Source of the DNA: SCUD01 sp036824505
Lineage (GTDB): Bacteria > Pseudomonadota > Gammaproteobacteria > Steroidobacterales > Steroidobacteraceae
Reading direction: 5' to 3'
DNA: 64,000 bases
Assembly: GCA_036824505.1 (NCBI GenBank)
Contig: DAITAA010000003.1
Coordinates: 1 to 64,000, forward strand
The notes beneath the pieces were generated by a model. It did not search any database, was not told the DNA's origin, and was given only the letters and a program-made list of their open reading frames with translations. The position numbers were made by a program, and so were the translations under genes. Position 1 is the first letter of the stretch. Every line of letters starts with the position of its first letter. Below are positions 25,764-34,869 of this stretch, one piece after another.

Positions 25764-26896
25764 ATTGGCGCAATACGATGACACGATGGTTCACATTCAC
25801 GGTGATGGCCGCGGCGGCCGGTGCCTGCCAGGGGCAGGCCGGATTGCCGCCGACCATGAATGACCGGGTGCAGCTCAGGACGGTCGCAAGCGGGCTCGAG
25901 CATCCCTGGAGTCTCGCTTTCCTGCCGGACGGACGCATGCTCGTGACCGAGCGCCCCGGGCGCCTGCGCTACGTGACGATGAATGGTGAGGTTTCGGATC
26001 CGATTGCGGGCTTGCCGGCCATTTATGCCAAGGGGCAGGGCGGTCTGCTGGATGTCGCCCTGGATCCGGAGTTCAGCGCGAATTCCACCATTTACCTGTC
26101 CTACGCCGAACCGGGTGACGGAGATCAGAACGGCACGGCCGTCGCTCGCGCGAAGCTCGATGGCGCGCGGCTCACCGATCTGAAGGTCATTTTCCGGCAG
26201 CAGCCGAAGGTTGCGAGCACGCACCATTTCGGGTCGCGGCTCGTCTTCGGCCGCGACGGCAATCTGTTTGTCACACTGGGTGAACGCAATAGCGAACGGG
26301 ACAGCGCGCAGGATCCTGGCACGCACCTCGGCAAGATCGTGCGCATCACGAAAGACGGCGCGGTGCCGCCAGACAATCCATTCGTCGGCCGTGATGGCGC
26401 ATTGCCGGAGATCTGGTCGCTCGGCCATCGTAACGTGCAGGGTGCGACACTCGATCCTGCGACCGGCCGGCTATGGGCTGTCGAGCATGGCCCGCGCGGT
26501 GGCGATGAAATCAACCTGCCGGAAGCCGGCCGCAATTACGGCTGGCCGGTGATCACCTATGGTACCGAATACAGCGGGCCGGCGATCGGTGAGGGCACTG
26601 CGAAACCCGGCCTGGAGCAACCGCTGTACTACTGGGTGCCGTCAATCGCGACCTCCGGCATGACTTTCTACACCAGTGATGTCTATCCGGCCTGGAAGGG
26701 AAATCTTTTTGTCGGCGCGCTGGCGGCGCAGCTGGTCGCCCGGCTTGAAATCGGCGCGGATGGCAAGGTCAAGTCCGAGCAGCGCATCCCCGTCGGTGAG
26801 CGTGTGCGAGACGTGCGTCAGGGCCCGGATGGCGCCCTGTATCTGCTGACCGATGAAGACGCCGGCCGGTTGCTGCGCCTGACCCCGGCGAAGTAA
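25760..26896 (+). CDS. PQQ-dependent sugar dehydrogenase-like (YliI/Asd type) exported protein
   Basis: 378 aa from a GTG at 25760 with GGAGG 8 nt upstream; an ATG at 25778 lacks such a site. Leader: TRWFTFTVMAAAAGACQG, possibly a lipoprotein or Sec signal. The soluble glucose dehydrogenase fold follows: LEHPWSLAFLPDGRMLVTER, GGLLDVALDPEF, HHFGSRLVFGRDG (catalytic His), WSLGHRNVQGATLD and EHGPRGGDEIN. Family members oxidise aldose sugars in the periplasm using PQQ; no PQQ synthesis genes are in the window. It is fourth in the EF-G-like operon. Confidence 0.9.
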   Translation: MNWRNTMTRWFTFTVMAAAAGACQGQAGLPPTMNDRVQLRTVASGLEHPWSLAFLPDGRMLVTERPGRLRYVTMNGEVSDPIAGLPAIYAKGQGGLLDVALDPEFSANSTIYLSYAEPGDGDQNGTAVARAKLDGARLTDLKVIFRQQPKVASTHHFGSRLVFGRDGNLFVTLGERNSERDSAQDPGTHLGKIVRITKDGAVPPDNPFVGRDGALPEIWSLGHRNVQGATLDPATGRLWAVEHGPRGGDEINLPEAGRNYGWPVITYGTEYSGPAIGEGTAKPGLEQPLYYWVPSIATSGMTFYTSDVYPAWKGNLFVGALAAQLVARLEIGADGKVKSEQRIPVGERVRDVRQGPDGALYLLTDEDAGRLLRLTPAK

Positions 26897-26900
26897 GCGA

Positions 26901-27863
26901 GTGGACCGCACCGAACGCTTCTACAAGATCCGGCGTCGGCTGATCGAGAAAGGCGCACTGACGCGGCGCGAGGTCGAGGAAGAACTCGAGATCTCGCACG
27001 CGACCTTCAAGCGCGACATCGAATACATGCGCGATCGGCTCAATGTGCCGATCATCTGGTCACGCGAGCGCGAGGCCTACCTGATCGATCCCGATGCCGA
27101 TGTCGCGGAACTGCCCGGCATCTGGTTCAGCCCCGCCGAGATCTATGCGCTGCTCGAAATCGAGCACCTGCTCGAACGCCTGGAACCGGGCCTGCTGGGC
27201 CGGCAGCTCGATCCGTTGCGCACGCGGCTGCGCGCGCTGCTTGAGCGCGGTGATCGCGGTCACCGCGAAATCCGCAGGCGCATCCGCGTGCTGGCAATGG
27301 GGAGCCGCCGCGTCAATCGCGAGGTCTTCGAGGCACTGTCGGTCGGGCTGCTGGGTCGCCGGCGCATTCGCATCCGGCACCTCAACCGCGGCAGCGGAGA
27401 GATCTCCGATCGCATCGTGTCGCCGCAGCGCCTGGTCCATTACCGATACAACTGGTATCTGGATGCCTGGTGCCATGTGCGCAAGGACTTGCGCGTTTTC
27501 GCCGTTGATGCAATCAAGAGCGCCCAGGTCGTGGACGAGCCGGCGCGCGAGATCGCGGACGAGAATATGGACCGGGTGCTGGGCGCTGGTTACGGGATCT
27601 TCTCCGGTGCCGAGACGCAGACCGCGGTGCTGCGCTTTACGCCGGAACGCGCGCGCTGGGTGGCCGATGAAGTCTGGCATTCGCGCCAGGCGGGCCGCAT
27701 CGAGGCCGATGGCAGCTATGTGCTCGAACTGCCCTACAGCAAGCAACCGGAACTCGTCATGGATCTGCTGCGTTATGGCGCGGGCGTCCGCGTGCTCGCG
27801 CCGGAGTCACTCCGCGCCACGGTTGCGCGCGAACTCGCCGAGGCGGCGCGCCAATACGCCTGA
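26901..27863 (+). CDS. WYL-domain transcriptional regulator (YafY-like)
   Basis: 320 aa from a GTG 4 nt after the previous stop. An N-terminal helix-turn-helix of the DeoR/HTH-11 kind (RRRLIEKGALTRREVEEELE, then HATFKRDIEYMRDRLN) is followed by the WYL domain (SPQRLVHYRYNWYLDAWCH) and a WCX-type C-terminal domain (VLELPYSKQPELVMDLLRYG). WYL proteins sense ligands, often nucleic acids or nucleotides, and frequently control DNA-damage or defence genes. Its position at the end of a translationally linked operon suggests it controls that operon. Confidence 0.92.
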   Translation: MDRTERFYKIRRRLIEKGALTRREVEEELEISHATFKRDIEYMRDRLNVPIIWSREREAYLIDPDADVAELPGIWFSPAEIYALLEIEHLLERLEPGLLGRQLDPLRTRLRALLERGDRGHREIRRRIRVLAMGSRRVNREVFEALSVGLLGRRRIRIRHLNRGSGEISDRIVSPQRLVHYRYNWYLDAWCHVRKDLRVFAVDAIKSAQVVDEPAREIADENMDRVLGAGYGIFSGAETQTAVLRFTPERARWVADEVWHSRQAGRIEADGSYVLELPYSKQPELVMDLLRYGAGVRVLAPESLRATVARELAEAARQYA

Positions 27864-27891
27864 GCGCGAAGCTCGTGTACCGTAGCGTCCC

Positions 27892-28782
27892 ATGAAATCT
27901 CCATTCGCATGCTGGCTGGGTCCGGTGCTCGCGTCAGCCTGGCTCGCGGGCTGCCTGTCCGAGCCCGATCCGCAGGCGCAGGTCCCGGTCTCCGCAAGTC
28001 ATGCGACCATAGCGGATCTCGAGGCAGGTTTTGCTGCCGCCTCGCGCAAGCTTGGCGCCAGGGCGGCATTTCTGGAATTCCTCGACGAGGAATCGATCGT
28101 GCTGCAGCCCGGTCCGACCTGGGGGCGGGCGGCCTGGACCGTCAGCGAGGAGCTGCCGGGCACGCTCGACTGGTCACCCGACCGTGCCCAGATATCGGCC
28201 GATGGCGATCTTGGATTTGCCTCGGGCCCCTGGATACTGGAGCCGCGTGATCCGCAGGGCCACCGGGTCGAGGGCCGCTATGTCACGGTCTGGAAGAGGG
28301 GTCCCGGGGGCTGGCGGGTGTGGTTTGACGGCGGCTTCGGGCGCAAACCAGCGGGCGCCTGGGAAACGCGCAGCGAGGACCCGGCGTTGGGCCCATTCAG
28401 ATGCGAACGCGGCCCGGTGGTGCCGCCCGGCGAACTGCAGTTGCTGGATCTGGCTGGCTCCGGCATTCAGGGCGGCGAGACGCATGCGCAACGCCTGCTG
28501 GAGAGGCTCGATGCGGATGCCTGGCTGTTCCATCCGCCATCGGTTGAGGGTGCGGGCACGGCCGCCTCGCGCGAAGCGGCGCTCGCCGCGTTGCCGGCAG
28601 CGCTGCAGTACTGGCCGATGGGCGCCGGGATCGCCTCATCGGGCGACCTCGGCTACAGCTACGGCCTCTCCGCAGCGGATCCAGCGGCCAGCGCCGATGC
28701 CAGTTATGTCCACATCTGGTGCCGGCACGGCGGAGGCTGGCGTCTGGCGCTGCAACTGCGGACCAGTCTGCCCACGGGCTGA
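27892..28782 (+). CDS. hypothetical lipoprotein with two NTF2-like (DUF4440) repeats
   Basis: 296 aa. Leader with lipobox WLAGC (Cys22). Two related halves each run helix, then F/WLF...PP or VLQPGP, ...DLGFASGPW / DLGYSYGLS, ...YVTVWKRGPGGWRVWFD / YVHIWCRHGGGWRLALQ. That pattern (ISADGDLGFASG ... GGWRV) is the SnoaL/DUF4440 NTF2-like fold in tandem. NTF2-like domains bind small hydrophobic ligands or act as catalysts, but key residues cannot be assigned here. It is separated by 76 nt from the two-component genes downstream. Confidence 0.75.
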   Translation: MKSPFACWLGPVLASAWLAGCLSEPDPQAQVPVSASHATIADLEAGFAAASRKLGARAAFLEFLDEESIVLQPGPTWGRAAWTVSEELPGTLDWSPDRAQISADGDLGFASGPWILEPRDPQGHRVEGRYVTVWKRGPGGWRVWFDGGFGRKPAGAWETRSEDPALGPFRCERGPVVPPGELQLLDLAGSGIQGGETHAQRLLERLDADAWLFHPPSVEGAGTAASREAALAALPAALQYWPMGAGIASSGDLGYSYGLSAADPAASADASYVHIWCRHGGGWRLALQLRTSLPTG

Positions 28783-28858
28783 GCCCGGTTGCGACGGGAC
28801 GTGCCATTGGCGGGCCAGGGCGTTGTGCCCACCCGCGCCGCATGAATAAGCTGAGCCG

Positions 28859-29923
28859 ATGAATTTCAGCGCCCTGCGCGGCAATCGCAACCTCCAGTTC
28901 TGGTCCCTGCATACGATCGGCTGGATCGCGTACGGGCTCGCGCTGTATGTGGGCTCGGCCGTCTATGTCAAGGAGCCCGGTTACGAAAAGGTGATTGTTG
29001 TCGCGACCGCCAGCGGCTTCCTGTTGTCGGCTCCGCTGCGATACCTGTACCGGCGCCTGTGGGACAGGGGGCTGCGCGTGATCCTGGCGGGTTCGGTGGT
29101 CGCATGCTGGCTGCTCGCGCTCGCACGGGCCGCGATCATCAATACGTACATCATGGAAGTCCTGAAGCCCTCGTGGGCCATGGATCACGAGCCCGTGCCG
29201 CTCGAGATATTCGCCAATACCATCTATTCGATGCTGTTGCTGCTGTGCTGGAGCGGGCTGTATTTCAGCGTCAAGATCTATGAACGACTTCAGCAAGAGC
29301 GTGAAGCGACTCTCGCGGCAACTGCACTGGCTCAGGAGGCGCAACTGAAGATGCTGCGCTACCAGCTCAATCCGCATTTCTTGTTCAATACCCTGAACGC
29401 GATTTCCACCCTGGTGCTCGACGGCCAGAACCGCATCGCCAATCTTGCCGTGTCCCGGCTGTCGGAGTTCCTGAGATACACGCTGGATCAGGATCCGATG
29501 AAGAAAGTCACGCTCCGCCAGGAACTGGACGCGCTGAATCTGTATCTCGGCATCGAAAAACTGCGCTTCGGCGAGCGCCTGAATCTGGAGTTTGACGTGG
29601 ATGAGCGCAGCGAATCGGCACTCGTTCCGTCGCTCTTGCTGCAGCCGCTGGTGGAAAACGCCATGAAATACGCCATCGCGCCGCGCGAGGAGGGCGGGTT
29701 GGTGACCGTCATTGCCGGCATTGAAGGCAATGAACTGAGACTTGCCGTCGTGGACGACGGGCCGGGACTGCCCAAGGGCTCGAGCACGGGCAATGGCCGT
29801 GGCGTCGGGCTGCGCAATACCCGCGAGCGCCTGGAGGTACTATATGGCGACGCGCATCGTATCGAGGTCGCGAACGCGGGGCCGGGCCTGCGCGTTGAAA
29901 TGCGGTTGCCGCTGGAAATCTGA
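28859..29923 (+). CDS. LytS-type sensor histidine kinase
   Basis: 354 aa. Four hydrophobic segments in the first about 140 residues (LHTIGWIAYGLALYVGSAVY; VATASGFLLSAPLRYLY; LAGSVVACWLLALARAAI; NTIYSMLLLLCWSGLYFSV) form the membrane sensor. The His_kinase (PF06580) domain follows, with phospho-accepting His173 in YQLNPHFLFNTLN, and an ATPase domain with LLQPLVENAMKYA, VVDDGPGL and GRGVGLRNTRERL. It probably phosphorylates the LytTR regulator that starts 5 nt downstream. The stimulus is unknown. Confidence 0.93.
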   Translation: MNFSALRGNRNLQFWSLHTIGWIAYGLALYVGSAVYVKEPGYEKVIVVATASGFLLSAPLRYLYRRLWDRGLRVILAGSVVACWLLALARAAIINTYIMEVLKPSWAMDHEPVPLEIFANTIYSMLLLLCWSGLYFSVKIYERLQQEREATLAATALAQEAQLKMLRYQLNPHFLFNTLNAISTLVLDGQNRIANLAVSRLSEFLRYTLDQDPMKKVTLRQELDALNLYLGIEKLRFGERLNLEFDVDERSESALVPSLLLQPLVENAMKYAIAPREEGGLVTVIAGIEGNELRLAVVDDGPGLPKGSSTGNGRGVGLRNTRERLEVLYGDAHRIEVANAGPGLRVEMRLPLEI

Positions 29924-29928
29924 AGGCC

Positions 29929-30750
29929 ATGGGAAGCCAGATTCGTGCGATTGTCGTCGACGACGAGCCGCTGGCGCGCCGCGGCCTGGAATTGCGCCTG
30001 GCGGGATTCTCCGACATCGAAATTGTCGCGCAATGCGCCAATGGACGGGAGGCCGTGGATGCAGTCGCGACCCATTCGCCGGACCTGATGTTCCTCGACA
30101 TCGAGATGCCTGGCATCGATGGATTCGAGGTGCTGCGCCGGATTCCCCAGACCAGCATGCCGATGGTCGTGTTCGTGACGGCTTTCGACCGCTACGCGAT
30201 CGAGGCTTTCGACGCGCATGCCCTCGATTACCTGCTGAAGCCGCTTGTGGATGAGCGTCTCGACCGTGCCATCGTGCATGTCCGCGACCAGTTTGCCCAG
30301 CGCCGCTCGCTGCGCCATCGGGAGCAGCTGGTGGCGTTGCTCGCGAGCGTGACAGGCGAAGGCCAGCTCGATGCGGAGGACTGGCTGGCCAGGGGCGGGG
30401 ACGGAGTGGCGCGACGCTGGCCCGAGGTGTTGCCAATCCGCCTGGGTCGGGAAACAGTGCGGTTGCAGGTCGAGGAGATCGACTGGATCGATGCGGCGGG
30501 CGACTACATGTGCGTGCACGCACAGGGCCGCACCCATGTCGTTCGTGCAACCATGAAACAATTCGAAGATCGCCTGAACCCGAAAGACTTCCAGCGTGTG
30601 CATCGCTCGACAATCGTCAACATCCGGCGGATCCGCCGGCTGAAGCCCCACACGAATGGCGAGTATTTCCTGACGCTGGAGGGCGGACACGAACTCAAAC
30701 TGAGCCGCAGCTACCGCGATCGGCTGGAGCGGATTCTGCAGGAGCGCTAA
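29929..30750 (+). CDS. LytTR-family response regulator
   Basis: 273 aa. Receiver domain with the acidic pair in VVDDEP, phospho-acceptor Asp57 in LMFLDIEMPG and Lys in YLLKPL. The C-terminal LytTR DNA-binding domain has LPIRLGRETVRLQVEEIDWI, then FQRVHRSTIVNIRRIRRLK and LKLSRSYRDRLERI. This is the AlgR/LytR type, which binds pairs of direct repeats at its targets. It is the partner of the LytS-type kinase upstream. Confidence 0.93.
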   Translation: MGSQIRAIVVDDEPLARRGLELRLAGFSDIEIVAQCANGREAVDAVATHSPDLMFLDIEMPGIDGFEVLRRIPQTSMPMVVFVTAFDRYAIEAFDAHALDYLLKPLVDERLDRAIVHVRDQFAQRRSLRHREQLVALLASVTGEGQLDAEDWLARGGDGVARRWPEVLPIRLGRETVRLQVEEIDWIDAAGDYMCVHAQGRTHVVRATMKQFEDRLNPKDFQRVHRSTIVNIRRIRRLKPHTNGEYFLTLEGGHELKLSRSYRDRLERILQER

Positions 30751-30762
30751 GGGAACCGCGGA

Positions 30763-30876
30763 TCAGCGCTGGCTGTGCGTTTCTTGTCCGGCCGGCGCTG
30801 GCCCGGGCTCCGGGTAGCCGCACCAGCCGAAAAACAGCTGGAATATCACGATCAACATGGCTGCCACGGATTCCAT
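30763..30876 (-). CDS. possible small membrane peptide
   Basis: 37 codons in the 218-nt gap between the LytTR gene and dacB. It reads MESVAAMLIVIFQLFFGWCG followed by a proline-rich tail YPEPGPAPAG and QETHSQR. The hydrophobic stretch, then Trp/Cys, then a Pro-rich end is typical of bacterial small membrane proteins. There is no convincing Shine-Dalgarno upstream and no homologue that I recognise. The rest of the gap (30877-30968) shows no other feature. Confidence 0.35.
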   Translation of the reverse strand: MESVAAMLIVIFQLFFGWCGYPEPGPAPAGQETHSQR

Positions 30877-30968
30877 ATGTCGATTCTAGGACCCGGTGCC
30901 GCCCGCCGGAAGCGGGGCGCCTGCCGTTTCGCCGCGGCCCGAGGGCATTTCGTCTCATGGCGGCAGCG

Positions 30969-32387
30969 TTATTGCGCCAGCACCCATTCGATGACCGCAC
31001 CCTGGATCAGTTCACCGACGCCGTTCTGCACGCCCGGATGATCGATATAGACAACTACGGCATAGTGCTTCCCCGACTGGCCCGTAACGTAGCCGGCGAT
31101 GTTGCTGACATCCTTCAGCGTGCCGGTCTTCATGCGGATGCGACTCGGGTCTTCCATCTTCTCGAAGCGCTCGCGCAGCGTGCCGTCGAGGCCGCCCAGG
31201 GCGAGAGATGCCAGGAACTCTGGCGCGTAACGGCTGTTCCAGGCGCTGATCAGCAGCCGCGCCATGCTGTCGCCGGAAATGCGCGCTTCCCGCGAGAGCC
31301 CTGATCCATTGCCGACAACGAGCTCCGGAAACTCGAGTCCGCGGCTCGCGAACATTTCCTTGATTGCCGCTTCACCCGCGGCAGTCGTCGCGGGCGTTCC
31401 GCGGGATTCGGCGGCAATGCTCAGGAGCAGCGAGCGCGCCATCATGTTGCTGGAATACTTGTTCGTGACGCGCACGATTTCGGCCAGCGACAGGGATTCC
31501 TGTGTCAGCAACAGCCGGGCCGTCGGCGGCGTGGGCGCGCGCAGCATCCCACCGCTGAATTGGCCGCCCTGCTGGCGCCACAGCGTCACGAACGTGCCGT
31601 AGGCATATTCGGCTGGCTGCATGACCGCGCGGTGGAACGTCTGCGGTTCGCAATTCTCGGACAATTGGCCTGACACGACGACCCGATCCATTTCATCGTC
31701 AGCGTTGGTGATCGCGATGCGGCGATTGCGGCCGGCGCAGCGCCCGTGCGCGAGCGCCACGTGATTCTCCACGACCAGTCCCTGCGGATAGGGCTGGATG
31801 GCGACCTCGACGCCACTGCCGTCATCTGCCGGCCGCACGACGAAATCCGCCGACTGCCAGTTGACCAGCAATGCATCCGGCAGCACGTTGTAGGTCCGCC
31901 AGGGCCGGCCGTCAAAATCCTCCGGCCGCTCGTTCAGCGGCGCAAAGCGGCTCTGGTCGATGACAATGTCGCCCTCGATCACCCTGAGCCCCGTCTGGCG
32001 CAGGTCGGTGACGAATCGCCACCAGCGTTCGATCGTCAGCAACGGATCCCCGCCGCCCTGGAGGTACAGGTTGCCCTTCAGTACACCCTTGATGACCGGC
32101 GCATCGGACCAGGCCCGGGTCTTCCAGGAATAGGCGGGGCCCAGCAGCTCCAGCGCCGCCCAGGTTGGCACCAGCTTGATCGTCGAGGCCGGCGGGCGCG
32201 GCATCGTGGCATTCAGTTCGACGAGGCTCGCGCCGCTTGCAACTTCGCGCACGATCACGGTAACGGCCGAGTCGGGCACCAGCTGCTGCTTCAGCACCGC
32301 ACGTGGGCGCTCGGGGAGACTATCGGCATGGGAGACCTGTGCGGCCAGCGGCAGGCAAAGTATCAGGCTCAGGATTCGGCGGATCAT
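30969..32387 (-). CDS. dacB: D-alanyl-D-alanine carboxypeptidase/endopeptidase (PBP4 type)
   Basis: 472 aa; the ATG at 32387 gives a leader MIRRILSLILCLPLAAQVSHA. The serine-peptidase S13 motifs are all present: SxxK as STIK (Ser68, Lys71), SxN as SSN near 313, KTG near 419. The usual inserted domain lies between the first two. It should trim or cross-cut peptidoglycan stems in the periplasm. It is divergent from the HtrA-like gene, and the intergenic region carries an RpoE-like promoter facing that gene. Confidence 0.94.
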   Translation of the reverse strand: MIRRILSLILCLPLAAQVSHADSLPERPRAVLKQQLVPDSAVTVIVREVASGASLVELNATMPRPPASTIKLVPTWAALELLGPAYSWKTRAWSDAPVIKGVLKGNLYLQGGGDPLLTIERWWRFVTDLRQTGLRVIEGDIVIDQSRFAPLNERPEDFDGRPWRTYNVLPDALLVNWQSADFVVRPADDGSGVEVAIQPYPQGLVVENHVALAHGRCAGRNRRIAITNADDEMDRVVVSGQLSENCEPQTFHRAVMQPAEYAYGTFVTLWRQQGGQFSGGMLRAPTPPTARLLLTQESLSLAEIVRVTNKYSSNMMARSLLLSIAAESRGTPATTAAGEAAIKEMFASRGLEFPELVVGNGSGLSREARISGDSMARLLISAWNSRYAPEFLASLALGGLDGTLRERFEKMEDPSRIRMKTGTLKDVSNIAGYVTGQSGKHYAVVVYIDHPGVQNGVGELIQGAVIEWVLAQ

Positions 32388-32413
32388 TTGGTGCAATACT
32401 AATGGGCATGATT

Positions 32414-32441
32414 GCAACTTGCAGGCATCGAGACAGTCAGA
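32414..32441 (+). promoter_or_regulatory. RpoE (sigma-E)-like promoter for the HtrA operon
   Basis: GCAACTT (32414-32420), 16 nt, then TCAGA (32437-32441). The extracytoplasmic sigma-E consensus is GGAACTT, about 16 nt, then TCAAA/TCTGA. Transcription would start near 32448, 25 nt before the ATG at 32474, with the Shine-Dalgarno GGAGG at 32465-32469 in the leader. HtrA/MucD genes are classical members of the envelope-stress regulon, so position and target agree. Confidence 0.55.
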
Positions 32442-32473
32442 GTGCGGCATCGGTTCACAATATCGGAGGCTCA

Positions 32474-33940
32474 ATGAAGAGACTCATGCAGTTCCTGTGG
32501 CCAATGGCTCTGGTCGTGGCCTTTGCGGGTTGCGGCGCGAAGGCGCCGCCGGCCATGGATCTCGCCAGTGCGCCGGGCCCTGCCGTGACCGACGCGGCGC
32601 CGGCGACCACGGCGCCCGCGATCGTCACCGGCTTGCCCGATTTCAGCGGGCTGGTCTCGGCCTATGGTTCGGCAGTCGTCAATGTGACGACGGTCGCACA
32701 GCGGGAAATCAATGACGAGGCGCCGCACGGTCTCAGCCCGGACGATCCGTTGTACGATTTCTTCCAGCGCTTCGGCTTTGGGATGCCGCATGGCCAGCCA
32801 CCGCCGCTGGCGCGCGGCGAAGGGTCGGGGTTTCTGGTCAGCGCCGACGGCTATATCCTGACCAACGCCCACGTAGTGGACCGCGCCCGCGACGTGACTG
32901 TGAGGATGACGGACCGTCGCGAATACAATGCGAAAGTGGTTGGCGTCGACCCCCGCACCGATGTCGCCGTGCTGAAGATCGACGCGGATCGGCTGCCGGT
33001 CGTCCGCATCGGCAGTCCGGCGGCGCTGAAGGCCGGCCAATGGGTCGTCGCGATAGGCTCGCCATTCGGCTTCGAAAACTCCGTGACCGCTGGCATCGTC
33101 AGCGCGACCGCTCGCTCGCTTCCGGGCGACGCCTACACGCCGTTCATACAGACGGATGTTGCCGTGAATCCCGGCAATTCCGGCGGGCCGCTGTTCAACC
33201 TGCAGGGCGAAGTGGTCGGCATCAACTCGCAGATCTACAGCCGCACCGGCGGTTATCAGGGCGTGTCGTTCGCGATCCCGATCGATGTCGCCATGCAGGT
33301 CAAGAACCAGCTGATCACCACCGGACGGGTCGAGCGCGGGCGCATCGGCGTGACGATCCAGGACGTCAACCAGGCGCTGGCCGACTCGTTCCGCCTGCCG
33401 CGTCCCTATGGCGCACTGGTCAGCCAGGTGGAGGACCGTGGTCCGGCGGACAAGGCGGGGCTGAAGGCGGGTGACGTGATTCTCGGTGTCGATGGCCGCA
33501 CGGTCGAGCGTTCCAGCGAATTGCCGGCCATCATCGCCGGCATCAAGCCGGGCGCCGAGGCGACACTCGAAATCTGGCGCGACAAGGGGAAGCGCAACGT
33601 CAGGATCAAGGTTGGAGAACTCGAGGACGATCCTGCGGTCGCGTCGCTGCAGCCGGCACGGAACACCGACACGGACAAGCTGGGACTCGCGGTGCGGTCG
33701 CTGTCACGAAGTGAACGTCAGCAGTTGCGCACCGAAGGCCGCATCGTCGTCGAGCAGGCGGGCGGCCCGGCAGCGGAGGCGGGTGTCGAAGCCGGTGACG
33801 TGCTGCTCGCCGTCAATGGCGCCCCGGTCACATCGATCGACGAATTTCGCAACTCGGTGACGAAATCCGGCAGCACAGTCGCGTTGCTGATCCAGCGCGG
33901 CAATGCCCAGATCTACGTACCCGTGAGAGTGGCTTCTTGA
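32474..33940 (+). CDS. HtrA/DegP/MucD-like lipoprotein serine protease
   Basis: 488 aa. The leader ends in VAFAGC, a lipobox, so the protease should be lipid-anchored, unlike soluble DegP. The trypsin-like domain has the triad His133 (TNAHVVD), Asp163 (RTDVAVLKI) and Ser236 (NPGNSGGPL). Two PDZ domains follow, with GLKAGDVILGVDGRTVERS and GVEAGDVLLAVNGAPVTS. It degrades or refolds damaged envelope proteins. The stop overlaps the next gene's TTG start (TTGA), linking it to two exported SUMF1-fold proteins. Confidence 0.95.
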   Translation: MKRLMQFLWPMALVVAFAGCGAKAPPAMDLASAPGPAVTDAAPATTAPAIVTGLPDFSGLVSAYGSAVVNVTTVAQREINDEAPHGLSPDDPLYDFFQRFGFGMPHGQPPPLARGEGSGFLVSADGYILTNAHVVDRARDVTVRMTDRREYNAKVVGVDPRTDVAVLKIDADRLPVVRIGSPAALKAGQWVVAIGSPFGFENSVTAGIVSATARSLPGDAYTPFIQTDVAVNPGNSGGPLFNLQGEVVGINSQIYSRTGGYQGVSFAIPIDVAMQVKNQLITTGRVERGRIGVTIQDVNQALADSFRLPRPYGALVSQVEDRGPADKAGLKAGDVILGVDGRTVERSSELPAIIAGIKPGAEATLEIWRDKGKRNVRIKVGELEDDPAVASLQPARNTDTDKLGLAVRSLSRSERQQLRTEGRIVVEQAGGPAAEAGVEAGDVLLAVNGAPVTSIDEFRNSVTKSGSTVALLIQRGNAQIYVPVRVAS

Positions 33941-34869
33941 TCCTGCGCCGGGCGGCGACATGTCTGCTGCTGCTCGGCGCGGCGAGCGCGCTGCAGGCAG
34001 CGGAAGTGACGCGCGCGCCGGGCTCGGAATTTCGCGACTGCGAAACCTGTCCGATGATGGCGGTCATTCCCTCCGGCAGCTTCGTGATGGGCGCACCGGA
34101 CAATGCATCGCTGGTGATTCAGGTATCGCATGCGTTTGCGCTGGGCCGCCATGAAGTGACGCGGGCCGAATTTGCGCGTTTCGTCGCCGACAGCGGGCAT
34201 GAATCGCCATCTGGCTGCCGCACCTGGGATCCGGCGCTGGTGCGCTTCAATGACGACGCACGGCGCGGCTGGCAGAATCCTGCGACCCCGGCGGCGCCGG
34301 CGGATGATCACCCGGTGACCTGTGTCAGCTTTGCGGATGCACGCGCCTATGTGGAATGGCTCGCGCGCAAGACGGGCGAACGCTATCGGCTTCCTTCCGA
34401 GGCCGAATGGGAATATGCGGCCCGCGCTGGATCGACGACGCTGCGCCCCTGGGGCGATGCGGCGGAGGAAGGTTGCGAATTCGCGAATACCTATGATGTG
34501 ACCGCAGACGCCGCTTATCACCTCGGCTGGCCGCATGCAGGTTGTCGCGACGGCTTTGCTGACCTCGCGGGAGTCGGTCTCTTGCAGGCCAATTCCTTCA
34601 ATCTGTACGACATGATCGGCAATGTCCGGGAATGGGTACAGGATTGCGCGACGGACAGCTATGTCGGCCGGCCGCGCGATGCACGCGCCTGGGAATGGCT
34701 GGGCGGCTGCAAGCGCCGCATCCAGCGCGGTGGCAGCTGGCTCACGCCGCCCGACGCCAGCCGCAGCGCCTACCGCGCGGCCGTGCTCGAGGGCGATCGA
34801 TCCGATGACGCCGGTTTCCGTATTGCAAGGGACCTCGATCAGCGCGCCGCGCGTGAGGAGGCGCATTGA
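33937..34869 (+). CDS. exported SUMF1/FGE-fold protein 1
   Basis: 310 aa from a TTG overlapping the protease stop. Signal peptide (ILRRAATCLLLLGAASALQA), then the SUMF1 (FGE-sulfatase) domain: DCETCPMMAVIPSGSFVMG, HEVTRAEFARFV, RYRLPSEAEWEYAARAG, NLYDMIGNVREWVQD and RIQRGGSW. After GGSW, true formylglycine-generating enzymes carry an active-site Cys pair; here it reads LTPPDASRSAYR, so that activity is unlikely. Two DCxxCP cysteines near the mature N-terminus could form a disulphide. Role unknown; probably periplasmic. Confidence 0.88.
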   Translation: MILRRAATCLLLLGAASALQAAEVTRAPGSEFRDCETCPMMAVIPSGSFVMGAPDNASLVIQVSHAFALGRHEVTRAEFARFVADSGHESPSGCRTWDPALVRFNDDARRGWQNPATPAAPADDHPVTCVSFADARAYVEWLARKTGERYRLPSEAEWEYAARAGSTTLRPWGDAAEEGCEFANTYDVTADAAYHLGWPHAGCRDGFADLAGVGLLQANSFNLYDMIGNVREWVQDCATDSYVGRPRDARAWEWLGGCKRRIQRGGSWLTPPDASRSAYRAAVLEGDRSDDAGFRIARDLDQRAAREEAH

